The notes under the pieces: model-generated | The model's database searches: none | Told to the model about the DNA's origin: nothing | What the model saw: only the letters and a program-made list of their open reading frames with translations | Position numbers and translations under genes: made by a program | Shown here: positions 8,431 to 16,040 of the stretch, piece after piece | Layout of the letters: each line of letters begins with the position of its first letter | Numbering within the stretch: position 1 is the stretch's first letter | Assembly: GCA_025656435.1 (NCBI GenBank) | Contig: JAHXHT010000020.1 | Location: forward strand, 1-17,905 | Origin: Candidatus Thiodiazotropha sp. (ex Gloverina cf. vestifex) | GTDB taxonomy: Bacteria > Pseudomonadota > Gammaproteobacteria > Chromatiales > Chromatiaceae | Reading direction: 5' to 3' | Length of the DNA: 17,905 nt

Positions 8431-8553
8431 GGTTTCAAGCGGCTGCAAATGATGATTGTAAAAAGGAAATATGACACTTAAAGGATGAGAGTCCAAGCCA
8501 GGGCAATTGGATTATCGGTTACTCGGCGTGCAAATCGGCATGTCTGTTGTGAA

Positions 8554-8572
8554 AGTGACTTATTTATGCAAC
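8554..8572 (-). promoter_or_regulatory. Candidate Pho box upstream of phoB
   Basis: The minus strand reads GTTGCATAAATAAGTCACT. Compared with the E. coli Pho-box form CTGTCATAAATCTGTCACT it matches at 14 of 19 positions by eye, including CATAAAT and GTCACT. It faces phoB and lies about 124 bases before its start codon. PhoB autoregulation is well known in Gammaproteobacteria. No good -10 was seen at the expected distance downstream, so this stays a candidate. Confidence 0.45.
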
Positions 8573-8618
8573 TGGTTTTTAAATCCTAAGTCAATGGTTT
8601 CTGTTGAATAGAGTAATC

Positions 8619-8631
8619 TAACATATTGAAT
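8619..8631. promoter_or_regulatory. Candidate IHF binding site
   Basis: TAACATATTGAAT fits the reverse form of the IHF consensus (YAANNNNTTGATW) with one mismatch. A nearly pure A/T tract lies on the side where IHF sites normally carry it (8632-8659). Short degenerate consensus, so chance is possible. Confidence 0.3.
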
Positions 8632-8724
8632 TTTAATATAAAAATTAATTTATGTATATCCGGCACGATTAAATTAACAAAGTTATGCAGGTTGAAATGT
8701 GCCGAAAAATATCCCTTCAGCCAG

Positions 8725-8753
8725 TTGTGATTCAAGGTGTTAGCAGTGATAAT
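8725..8753 (+). promoter_or_regulatory. Candidate sigma70 promoter of the CNNM gene
   Basis: TTGTGA (8725-8730) and GATAAT (8748-8753) are separated by exactly 17 bases. The -10 matches the consensus at five of six positions and the -35 at four of six. Transcription would start near 8760, about 35 bases before the GTG start. Confidence 0.45.
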
Positions 8754-8761
8754 TCACTACT
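8742..8761. repeat. Inverted repeat over the -10, possible operator
   Basis: AGTGA (8745-8749) and TCACT (8754-8758) form a perfect inverted repeat around TAAT. Allowing one mismatch, the arms extend to AG and CT at 8742-8743 and 8760-8761. It covers the -10 of the candidate promoter, a typical place for a repressor site. The regulator is unknown. Confidence 0.35.
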
Positions 8762-8794
8762 GGGCCCATAGCGGCGAGAGATTTTAGAAACTCA

Positions 8795-10066
8795 GTGGAA
8801 AATTACCTGATTCTGGCAGTACTGTTGGTGCTGTCTGGCCTTTTCTCCGGATCAGAGACAGCATTGGTCTCTCTTTCCATGGCTCGGGCGGAGTCCCTCT
8901 ACAAGGAGGGTAGGAGAGGCGCACAAGCCCTTTTCTTCCTAAAAAAAGATCCCAGCCGAATGCTGATCACCATTCTGATCGGCAATAATGTGGTGAATAT
9001 TGCGGCCTCGGCGATAGCGACGGTTATCGCTACTGACTATTTTGGTGATAGTGGGCCTGGCATCGCCGTCGGCGTACTGACCATACTTATCCTGGTCTTC
9101 GGGGAGATCACGCCAAAAAGTCTCGCTACCCGCTTTTCCGAGCGGATTTCTCTGTTCATTGCGCCGATTATCTACGGCTTCATGCGCATGATCTATCCGC
9201 TTGTCTGGCTGTTTCTGCAGTTCACCAACTGGGTTCAGTCTTCGACCCGGGCAATGGAAGATCCTCTTGTGACTGAGTCCGAAGTGATTACACTCATTGA
9301 GCACGGTGAGGAAGAGGGTGTCATCGATACCGGCGAGCGGGAGATGATCGAGCGCATCTTCAACTTTAATGACCTCAAGGCCGAGGATGTCATGACCCCA
9401 AGGCGGCAGGTATTCCGCCTCGATGGAAGACGCACGCTACGTGACGTTTTACCTGAAATTCTTGAGCAAAACTACTCACGTATTCCACTCTACAAGGCAG
9501 ATGCGGACGAGATTGTCAGTTTGGTTATTTTGCGTGATCTGATCAGCCTCATTGCAGCCGGTAATCTCGATGTGGAGATTGACACTTTGGGTCAGGAACC
9601 ACTGTTCACGCCCGCGAATACGCCCATCGATGAACTGATTCGGACCTTGAAGACCAAGAGTCGACATCTTGCTGTGGTGGTCGATGAGCATGGCGCTATG
9701 GTCGGAGTTGTCTCTCTCGAAGATCTGCTGGAAGAGCTTGTGGGTGAGATCTACGACGAATCTGATGTGAAACCGGAGGACCTGATGGTACTGGATGACG
9801 AGAGGATTCTCGTCAAGGGCACTGCTGAGTTACGTGTCGTGGAGGAGTTCTACGGTTTGGATATTCCGGGCAAACCGACTGACACCATCAATCGGTGGCT
9901 ACTTGAGCATACGGAACGTATTCCCTCCAAAGATGAGGTTTTTGTGCTTGATGGCCTCTCCATACGCGTACAGGAAGCATCGTCAAGACGCATTCATCAT
10001 GTGGTTTTGCAAAAAATAGCGGAAGATGCCGATGACGCCGGCGGATCTTCTGATGATTCGGCTTAA
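8795..10066 (+). CDS. CNNM/CorB-type membrane protein with CBS pair (HlyC/CorC family)
   Basis: A 423-residue protein of the DUF21-CBS-CorC architecture, similar in size to E. coli YfjD and Salmonella CorB. This family is linked to Mg2+/divalent cation efflux; the old name hemolysin is misleading. The CNNM membrane domain (about 1-150) shows FSGSETAL (17-24), IGNNVVNI (62-69) and FGEITPKSLA (102-111). A linker leads to two CBS domains (about 196-255 and 265-325; EDVMTPRRQV at 197-206, VVDEHGAMVGVVSLEDLLEE at 295-314), which usually bind ATP-Mg. A CorC/HlyC domain ends the protein. The GTG start at 8795 is chosen because the first membrane helix begins at residue 4; the ribosome binding site is weak. 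A similar gene lies next to phoBR in Pseudomonas. Transported ion unknown. Confidence 0.88.
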   Translation: MENYLILAVLLVLSGLFSGSETALVSLSMARAESLYKEGRRGAQALFFLKKDPSRMLITILIGNNVVNIAASAIATVIATDYFGDSGPGIAVGVLTILILVFGEITPKSLATRFSERISLFIAPIIYGFMRMIYPLVWLFLQFTNWVQSSTRAMEDPLVTESEVITLIEHGEEEGVIDTGEREMIERIFNFNDLKAEDVMTPRRQVFRLDGRRTLRDVLPEILEQNYSRIPLYKADADEIVSLVILRDLISLIAAGNLDVEIDTLGQEPLFTPANTPIDELIRTLKTKSRHLAVVVDEHGAMVGVVSLEDLLEELVGEIYDESDVKPEDLMVLDDERILVKGTAELRVVEEFYGLDIPGKPTDTINRWLLEHTERIPSKDEVFVLDGLSIRVQEASSRRIHHVVLQKIAEDADDAGGSSDDSA

Positions 10067-10079
10067 GTAAGTTCTCAAA

Positions 10080-10108
10080 GTTATGGCCGCAAGATGACCG
10101 GCCATGAC
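10080..10108. terminator. Hairpin between convergent genes, possible bidirectional terminator
   Basis: GTTATGGCCG (10080-10089) pairs with CGGCCATGAC (10099-10108) over ten positions with one G-T wobble and a nine-base loop. It sits in the 55-base gap between two convergent stops. T-runs are poor on both sides, so efficiency is uncertain. Confidence 0.5.
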
Positions 10109-10121
10109 TTGCAGGACTTGT

Positions 10122-11912
10122 TTAATCTGCGGCTGTCTCCATACCACCAATAGACATTGTGTCATGTTCGACCAGTTGCGCGATTCTGTCGGCAAAATGG
10201 TAGATGCGCCGTAACTTCTCAATGATTTCCACCTCCAACGTGTAGGTCGACAAGCGATTGGGTGCATCTGCAACCAGACGGCTTGCCTGATGACTGGAGG
10301 CGGCATCAAATAGCTGCTCAACGGTAGTTTTCATGCCTATGACCTGATCGGCAAGATCCTGGTCATGCATTTTGACTGCCCGTATCGCAAGCGCCACTGC
10401 CTGTGATATCTGGGTGTGCAGATGATGTAGCATACGTTGTGTTTCCGGACTGACTTTCAACTGCTCCTGAATGATTTTGTATCCCAGTCCCACCATATCT
10501 CGCTCAATCAAATCAGCCAGGTATTCCAGGTCGTTGATGACCGACATCAGCCTGAGTATGGAAGCAGACTGTGATTCAGACAGTGCTTTTCGGCTGAGGC
10601 GGCCAAGATAGCTGACGATATGCTGATGGAGCACATCGACTTTCTCATCCATTTCACGGATTGATGAGAGCTTGGGTTTATCGCTCTCCATCATGGCAGG
10701 AAGAATCTCATTCAGCATAGTTTCAACCTGCGCACCCGCACGGCTGATTTCGAGCCTGGCCATATCGAGCGCCAATGAGGGGGTTTCAAGTAGCTCCTCA
10801 TCAAGATAGCGGGGCTTGGTGATGGGTGCTTCTTCCAATGGTTTATCTGGGACGAGCATTTCCACGATGCGGGCAAAGCTACCGATAAATCCGATAAAAA
10901 TCAGGGTATTCGCCAGATTGAAAATAGTATGGGCATTGGCAATCTGCCGAGGTGTATCCACAGCTAAACGGGCGCTTGCAGGAAGATCAGAAGAGACCGG
11001 TGAAATCAGCATCACGAACTCAGCGAGATTTGGAATAAATGCCAACCAGAGAAGCACGCCTGCAACATTGAATAAGACATGAACTAATGCCGCACGGATG
11101 GCTTCGCGAGGTTTTCCGATAGCAGCCAGCATAGCAGTCACACAGGTACCGATATTTGCGCCAAAGGCCAGTGCAATGCCTGCTGGCAAAGTAATGAAAC
11201 CTTGGCTCGCCATGACAATTACGATGCCTGTGGTAGCGGATGACGACTGTACAAGCGCAGTGAACAGGGCTGCTATCAGGATACCGATGAAAGGATTTTC
11301 CATCTTCACCATGAGATCAAGAAAGGGCTGGTAACTGCGTAGAGGCGCCATGGCATCGCTCATGATGCTCATGCCGAAAAAGATCAGACCCAGTCCCATA
11401 AGCATAGTGCCGTAGTGTTTGATCTTCTCATTCTTGGAAAAGAACCAGGCACTGAAACCGACAGCGATCATCAGCATGGCATATTTCGTCACCTTGAAAG
11501 CAACGATTTGTGCCGTGATGGTGGTGCCGATGTTAGCACCCATAATGACGCCAGCAGACTGGGCCATCGACATCAGGCCGGCGGAAATGAAGCCGACGAC
11601 CAGCACTGTGGTAACAGAGGATGATTGGATGACGGCGGTGACAAATGCACCGGTTATCGCTCCCATGAAACGATTGCTGGTCAGTTTTGCCAGCACCAGT
11701 TTCATACGCTCACCAGCGACAGACTTCAAGGCTCCCGCCATCTGTTCCATGCCGAAGAGAAAGAGGGCCAGACCACCGAAAAGCTGGATCGCCATCTTCA
11801 TCCAGTCAGGTGTTGCTGTCAGCGGATCGGCGGCAAAAACCGAGTGGCTGAAGAGGACGAGGCTAAGTACTAACAGCAGCAGTTGTAAGATTGTCGATTT
11901 CTGACCGGACAT
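10122..11912 (-). CDS. Na+/phosphate cotransporter with C-terminal PhoU domain
   Basis: A 596-residue inner membrane protein of the bacterial Na/Pi (NptA/YjbB-like) family, which moves phosphate with sodium. A signal-like helix ends in SVFA (24-27). The two inverted Na_Pi_cotrans repeats each have the QSSS signature (96-99 and 222-225) and GANIGT (125-130 and 251-256). The tail from about 385 to 590 is a PhoU-like helical bundle and probably a regulatory domain. It is the last gene after ppk1 and usp. The start is uncertain. The ATG at 11912 gives a clean signal peptide but no Shine-Dalgarno; a GTG at 11942 overlaps the usp stop as GTGA and adds ten residues; a GTG at 11972 lies further inside usp. 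Import versus export direction cannot be read here. Confidence 0.9.
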   Translation of the reverse strand: MSGQKSTILQLLLLVLSLVLFSHSVFAADPLTATPDWMKMAIQLFGGLALFLFGMEQMAGALKSVAGERMKLVLAKLTSNRFMGAITGAFVTAVIQSSSVTTVLVVGFISAGLMSMAQSAGVIMGANIGTTITAQIVAFKVTKYAMLMIAVGFSAWFFSKNEKIKHYGTMLMGLGLIFFGMSIMSDAMAPLRSYQPFLDLMVKMENPFIGILIAALFTALVQSSSATTGIVIVMASQGFITLPAGIALAFGANIGTCVTAMLAAIGKPREAIRAALVHVLFNVAGVLLWLAFIPNLAEFVMLISPVSSDLPASARLAVDTPRQIANAHTIFNLANTLIFIGFIGSFARIVEMLVPDKPLEEAPITKPRYLDEELLETPSLALDMARLEISRAGAQVETMLNEILPAMMESDKPKLSSIREMDEKVDVLHQHIVSYLGRLSRKALSESQSASILRLMSVINDLEYLADLIERDMVGLGYKIIQEQLKVSPETQRMLHHLHTQISQAVALAIRAVKMHDQDLADQVIGMKTTVEQLFDAASSHQASRLVADAPNRLSTYTLEVEIIEKLRRIYHFADRIAQLVEHDTMSIGGMETAAD

Positions 11913-11938
11913 ATACTGGAAGAGGAAGTTATTGTTAG

Positions 11939-12418
11939 TCACTTTTTTACCAGGGTCACAGGAATCTGGCACAAGCGCACCAGTTGTTCTGCCTTTGAAC
12001 CAAGTAAAATATGCTTCAGACTGGTTCGTCCCCGGTTACCCAAAACAAGCATTTCAGGCCCCACCTTCTCGATAACCTGTAAAATCTTGGTGACGGTCAG
12101 GCCGGATACCATGACGAGTTCGGCCTTTTTCAATACAGACTTGATATCAGGGTGTCTGTCAATCTGTTTCTGAATGAACTCATCCATCATTTCAGCGGCG
12201 ATCTCTTCCAATCGCTTGAGTCTTTTTTTATCACCCTTCTTGATCTTTTTGTCAGAGTAGTAACCAGGTGAGCCTGCCTGATCATGGACCACATGTAACA
12301 CGATCAGTGTGTCACCCAGGCGTTTGGCAAGTTTTGCGGCGTAGACGACTGCACTGGCGGAATCGTCAGAGAAATCGACAGCAGCAAGTATTTTTTTATT
12401 CTTCTCTACCTCTGGCAT
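11939..12418 (-). CDS. Universal stress protein, UspA family, ATP-binding type
   Basis: A 159-residue single-domain Usp. The N-terminal strand ILAAVDFSDDS (10-20) has the nucleotide-contacting aspartate. The C-terminal motif follows G-2x-G-9x-G-S exactly: G127, G130, G140, S141, the pattern of ATP-binding Usp proteins such as MJ0577. The middle (about 50-75) is rich in lysine. Its ATG overlaps the ppk1 stop by one base (TGATG), and a strong GGAGGT sits inside the ppk1 tail. It is followed by the Na/Pi transporter gene with no gap, so the three are very probably co-transcribed. A role as an energy-state sensor for phosphate uptake or polyphosphate is suggested by context only. Confidence 0.9.
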   Translation of the reverse strand: MPEVEKNKKILAAVDFSDDSASAVVYAAKLAKRLGDTLIVLHVVHDQAGSPGYYSDKKIKKGDKKRLKRLEEIAAEMMDEFIQKQIDRHPDIKSVLKKAELVMVSGLTVTKILQVIEKVGPEMLVLGNRGRTSLKHILLGSKAEQLVRLCQIPVTLVKK

Positions 12419-14646
12419 CAGCTACCTCCGTTCGTATCGTGGCTCTTGAGCCTGTATTTAAAATGGTACATCAGCTTTTCGCGCATACGTTTCTCTTTAT
12501 GTTTTTTTGCTGCCTCAAGTCGGCGCTCTGCAACACCAACGAGAGTTTCCTGGCAGTTAAGTGATTTATCATCCTCAGAAGGAATTCGCCGGACATAGGT
12601 ACCGTCAGCTTGCATATCCCAGGCCGCGTGTTTGTCCACAAGTTGTACATCGAGCATCAGACGCAATTCCTGTCGCAGGGCTGGAGGCTCAACAGGGACC
12701 AACACCTCGACACGCTTCATGAGGTTACGCTGCATCAGGTCAGCGGAACCGATGAAGTACTCTTCATCACCACCATTCTGGAAGTAGGTAATTCGAGCAT
12801 GCTCCAGAAAACGGCCGACGATACTCACTACACTACCGCTTTCGCTTAAACCGGGGATGCCAGGACGAAAGCGGCAGGTATCCCTGACAATCAGCTGAAC
12901 CTTAACGCCTGCACGTGTGGCCTTATAAAGGGCCTTAACGATGTCCTGGTCTTCCAGCGCGTTCATCTTCATCTGAATCAAACCAGGATTCTCAGCGCTG
13001 TGTATTTTTATTTCGCGTTCTATTTTGCTCAGTAGAGACTGCTTCAGGGTATAGGGTGCAGCAAGGATTTTTCGATAGCTGGGAGGTGGGGAATAACCTG
13101 TCAGGTAGTTAAATAGTTCGGTCAGATCCTGGCCGATGTCTTCGTCGCAACCAAGCACACCCAGGTCGGTGTAGAGACGGGCCGTACCTGCATGGTAGTT
13201 ACCTGTGCCAATATGATAGTAGCGGCGCAGTTGAGAGTAGTCCTTACGGATCACCATGATCAGTTTACTATGTGTCTTCAGGCCGATGACACCGTAAGTG
13301 ACGTGAATGCCTGCCTGCTCGAGTCGTCTTGCCCAGCGGATGTTGGCTGCCTCATCAAAACGGGCCTTCAGTTCCACCAATACTGCCACTTGCTTGCCGT
13401 TGCGGGCGGCCTTGATCAGGGAGTTGAGCACATTGCCATCCGCTGAAGTGCGATAGAGTGTCATCTTGATGGCAAGTACCTTGGGATCTTCTGACGCAGT
13501 ACGTAAGAAGCGCTCAACAGTGGTATTGAATGACTCGTATGGATGCTGCAGCAGCAGCGAACCGTGGTCACGAATGATATGAAAAATATTTCGCCGATCA
13601 TGAGCGAGCTGGGGATGATCGACAGCGTGATGAGGTATGTCCCGCAACTCGGGAATGTTCAACATCGCCAGTTCAAAAAGATCCTTCATGGCCATCATAC
13701 AATCGACTTCGAACACATCCTGCGATTCATTCAGACCAAGTTCCGCTGCCAGCATCCCTCGATGAGTCGGATTCATACCTTTGGCGACTTCCAGGCGGAC
13801 GATAGGTGCAAAGTGGCGTTCACGGAGTTCGATCTCGATCATCTCAAGCAGATCATTGGCTGACTCTTGATCAAGTTCGACGTTGGCATTGCGAGTGACG
13901 CGGAACAGGTTGCAGGACTCGATATCCATGCCGGGGAAGAGCATGTCCAGATTGTTGGTGATCAGATCATCCAACGTGATGAAGGTGTTATTCTCTCCCA
14001 CCCGGATCATGCGCGGTGAGACATCCTTGCTGACCGGTACCTTGACTCTCGCCATATGGACATCATGTCCACTAGGGAAGCGCAAGGTGACCAGCAGATT
14101 GAGTGTCAGGTTGGAAATGAAAGGGAAGGGGTGGCTGGGGTCCATCGCCAGCGGTGTCAGCATGGGGAAAATATTCTGCCGGAAGTGGTCGCGCAGCTGC
14201 AGTTGATTGGCTTCGCTCAGGTTCTGGTATTCGGTAATTTCGATCTCAGATGCCTCTAAAAGATCGACCAGATCGTAATAGATGCTTTGCTGTTCACGCT
14301 GCATTTCACGAATCACATGGTGGCATTCGATCAATTGTTGAGTTGGCGATCTGCCATCGATAGCCGGCGTGGTCAAGCCAGCGGCCACTAACTGTTTCAA
14401 GCCGCCGATGCGCTTCATAAAGAATTCATCGAGGTTGTTATTGACGATGGCAAGGAATTTAACCCTTTCCAGCAAGGGATTTCTTGCTTGATCGGCCTCG
14501 TTCAGCACACGGCTGTTAAAAGCTAGCCAGGTCAATTCACGGTTGAGATAGAGAGAGGAATCGTTGAGATCCATCTCGGGTTGTTGTTCGTCAATAATCG
14601 CCGGGGCGGCTGAGGGTTTTGCAGTTTGAGTGTTGGACTGTGGCAT
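12418..14646 (-). CDS. ppk1: Polyphosphate kinase 1
   Basis: A 742-residue PPK1 that reversibly makes polyphosphate from ATP. The start of the core shows LNRELTWLAFNSRVL (34-48) and FLAIVNNNLDEFFMKRIGGL (64-83) with the ATP-site asparagine. KMTLYRTS (394-401) and ARFDEAANI (428-436) carry the metal/phosphate arginines R399 and R429. The phospholipase D-like half has H459 in KTHSKLI, the expected autophosphorylated histidine, and a second conserved H616 in FLEHARI. About 25 extra N-terminal residues precede the core, and a lysine/arginine-rich tail (about 705-742) goes beyond the usual end. The 103-base gap upstream separates it from the phosphoglycerate mutase gene; no convincing promoter was found there. 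No ppx is adjacent, unlike many relatives. Confidence 0.96.
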   Translation of the reverse strand: MPQSNTQTAKPSAAPAIIDEQQPEMDLNDSSLYLNRELTWLAFNSRVLNEADQARNPLLERVKFLAIVNNNLDEFFMKRIGGLKQLVAAGLTTPAIDGRSPTQQLIECHHVIREMQREQQSIYYDLVDLLEASEIEITEYQNLSEANQLQLRDHFRQNIFPMLTPLAMDPSHPFPFISNLTLNLLVTLRFPSGHDVHMARVKVPVSKDVSPRMIRVGENNTFITLDDLITNNLDMLFPGMDIESCNLFRVTRNANVELDQESANDLLEMIEIELRERHFAPIVRLEVAKGMNPTHRGMLAAELGLNESQDVFEVDCMMAMKDLFELAMLNIPELRDIPHHAVDHPQLAHDRRNIFHIIRDHGSLLLQHPYESFNTTVERFLRTASEDPKVLAIKMTLYRTSADGNVLNSLIKAARNGKQVAVLVELKARFDEAANIRWARRLEQAGIHVTYGVIGLKTHSKLIMVIRKDYSQLRRYYHIGTGNYHAGTARLYTDLGVLGCDEDIGQDLTELFNYLTGYSPPPSYRKILAAPYTLKQSLLSKIEREIKIHSAENPGLIQMKMNALEDQDIVKALYKATRAGVKVQLIVRDTCRFRPGIPGLSESGSVVSIVGRFLEHARITYFQNGGDEEYFIGSADLMQRNLMKRVEVLVPVEPPALRQELRLMLDVQLVDKHAAWDMQADGTYVRRIPSEDDKSLNCQETLVGVAERRLEAAKKHKEKRMREKLMYHFKYRLKSHDTNGGS
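12424..12429 (-). promoter_or_regulatory. Strong ribosome binding site for usp inside ppk1
   Basis: GGAGGT on the minus strand, five bases before the usp ATG and within the last codons of ppk1. It fixes the usp start and shows that usp can initiate independently of re-initiation at the ppk1 stop. Confidence 0.75.
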
Positions 14647-14749
14647 GGTGTTATTGAGTATCTGTTGATCAGAATATTTATTGGAGATATCTGACTAAGT
14701 ATATGCCCTGGAATCTGATCTGTGTGTAAAAGTTGCCTGTTATGTCGGG

Positions 14750-16024
14750 TCAAAGAAAAAAATCGCAATCCTCCGGTTTTAGATTCTCTAACCGATCCAT
14801 GTGGTCCAGCATTGACAAGAGAAATCCACTGCTGTCGATACGTGTCAGGCCGCCACTCGAACAAGAGGACTCACCAAAGGTGTGGACGGTATCGATCCTG
14901 CATTGAGGGCCACAGATCAGACCGGGTACGGGATCGCCCGTATGTCTGCCCGAATTGCTATCCGTGGAGTGATCACCGGTAATGCCGATGACGAGTGACT
15001 CATTCATAAGTGGCGCGATGGCATCATCGATCTTTGATAGCAACTGGCGCTTACTGGCCGGGTCCTTATCGTGAGAGCAGATATCAGGTCCCTTGATGTG
15101 TAGGAATACCAGGTCATGTGTCTGTAGCGCGGCTTTGGCGGTTGCGACTTTCTTCTGTAGGTCCGTATCGGGCAAGGCGGTAAAACAGGGGTCACGAAAT
15201 AGTGTGAAACCGAAAAGATTGCCCAGTCCGAAGACGGTCTCCTCACCGGAGATGACGGCTGTACTGACTTGGAAATGTTGCAGTGTTGTCTTGATATTAT
15301 GCAGCTCCCCTGGGCTTCTACAGATTATTCCATTCGCCGGCAAGAGGCCTTGGGCAACTCGATGTTGGTTGACCGGGTGCTCTGAGAAACGGTCATAAAT
15401 GAGGTCGGTTAAGCGATTGACCGCTGCTGCGGTACGAACGGCATCGCTATCTTCATCATCGAGCGCCTTGCTGGTGAGTACGCCTTGTGTACGATAGTGG
15501 TTGCCAGGATCTGTATTGGAAATACGGTGAGACAGATGATCACCACTGAGCTTAAGTACAACACGATGTTGAGTGGCTGGGTGCAGACTGGCATGAATAC
15601 CCTCGCCAAGATCGAGTTCGCCCAGATCTGATGCCAGCTGATTGAACCCTTCATCGATTCGCCCAGCTCGCCGGTTGAGGATTTTGTGTTTTTGTCCGCT
15701 TTTCTCCAACGTGGCGAAGTTGCAGCGGAGGTAGATGGCGTTCTCTTTGTGATTAAAGCCTATGCCGGCGGCTTCTACCGGTCCTCGCGCCAGTTTCAAT
15801 GCCTGCTTTCTCGGTAAACCGAAAAGCAGACTCATGCCGGTATGGGTACCGACCGGCATACCAGGATGCAGCGGATCGATCAGGCCACACTGACCTGCGT
15901 CGGCAAGTCTGTCCATGTTCGGTGTTTCGGCCGACTCAAGTGGTGTTCGTCCTCCGAAACCCGGAATTCCCCTGTCACCCAAGCCATCAATAACAATCAT
16001 CAGGCCTTTGTAGGAGGTCAGCAT
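14750..16024 (-). CDS. Archaeal-type phosphoglycerate mutase homologue (alkaline phosphatase superfamily)
   Basis: A 424-residue member of the cofactor-independent, archaeal-type phosphoglycerate mutase (ApgM) group. Candidate metal ligands are D13 in VIDGLGDRG, D314 and H318 in GPDICSHDKD, D350/H351 in TGDHSTD, and H361 in HTGDPVPGLI. The N-terminal segment TPLESAETPNMDRLADAG (27-44) is a clear family block. At the position where archaeal enzymes have GSD with the nucleophilic serine, this protein has GTH (59-61), so Thr60 would be the nucleophile. It may thus be a mutase, or a phosphatase acting on a related phosphoglycerate. A GAGAG element precedes the ATG. It starts 16 bases after the kinase-like gene, which strongly suggests one operon and one pathway. 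Exact reaction unproven. Confidence 0.75.
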   Translation of the reverse strand: MLTSYKGLMIVIDGLGDRGIPGFGGRTPLESAETPNMDRLADAGQCGLIDPLHPGMPVGTHTGMSLLFGLPRKQALKLARGPVEAAGIGFNHKENAIYLRCNFATLEKSGQKHKILNRRAGRIDEGFNQLASDLGELDLGEGIHASLHPATQHRVVLKLSGDHLSHRISNTDPGNHYRTQGVLTSKALDDEDSDAVRTAAAVNRLTDLIYDRFSEHPVNQHRVAQGLLPANGIICRSPGELHNIKTTLQHFQVSTAVISGEETVFGLGNLFGFTLFRDPCFTALPDTDLQKKVATAKAALQTHDLVFLHIKGPDICSHDKDPASKRQLLSKIDDAIAPLMNESLVIGITGDHSTDSNSGRHTGDPVPGLICGPQCRIDTVHTFGESSCSSGGLTRIDSSGFLLSMLDHMDRLENLKPEDCDFFL

Positions 16025-16040
16025 GATAACGCTCTCTTGA

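Larger units (their letters stand above)
8431..8794. other. Divergent regulatory region phoB / CNNM gene (no gene seen)
   Basis: These 364 bases contain no coding sequence or RNA gene that I can support. From left to right they hold a Pho-box-like site facing phoB (8554-8572), an IHF-like site (8619-8631), a 37-base tract with only two G and no C (8623-8659), and a sigma70-like promoter facing the CNNM gene (8725-8753) with an inverted repeat over its -10. A lone half-site, GTGTCATA on the minus strand at 8470-8477, is weaker. Confidence 0.6.

Noticed and set aside
8470..8477. GTGTCATA on the minus strand as a second Pho box near phoB
   Set aside because: Only one half-site matches; the second repeat eleven bases on is poor.
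11419..11904. A 161-codon plus-strand frame inside the Na/Pi transporter
   Set aside because: It is the complement of membrane-helix codons and has no domain or ribosome binding site.
14698..14703. TATACT on the minus strand as a -10 for ppk1
   Set aside because: No acceptable -35 at 16-18 bases; the best TTTACA lies 21 bases away.
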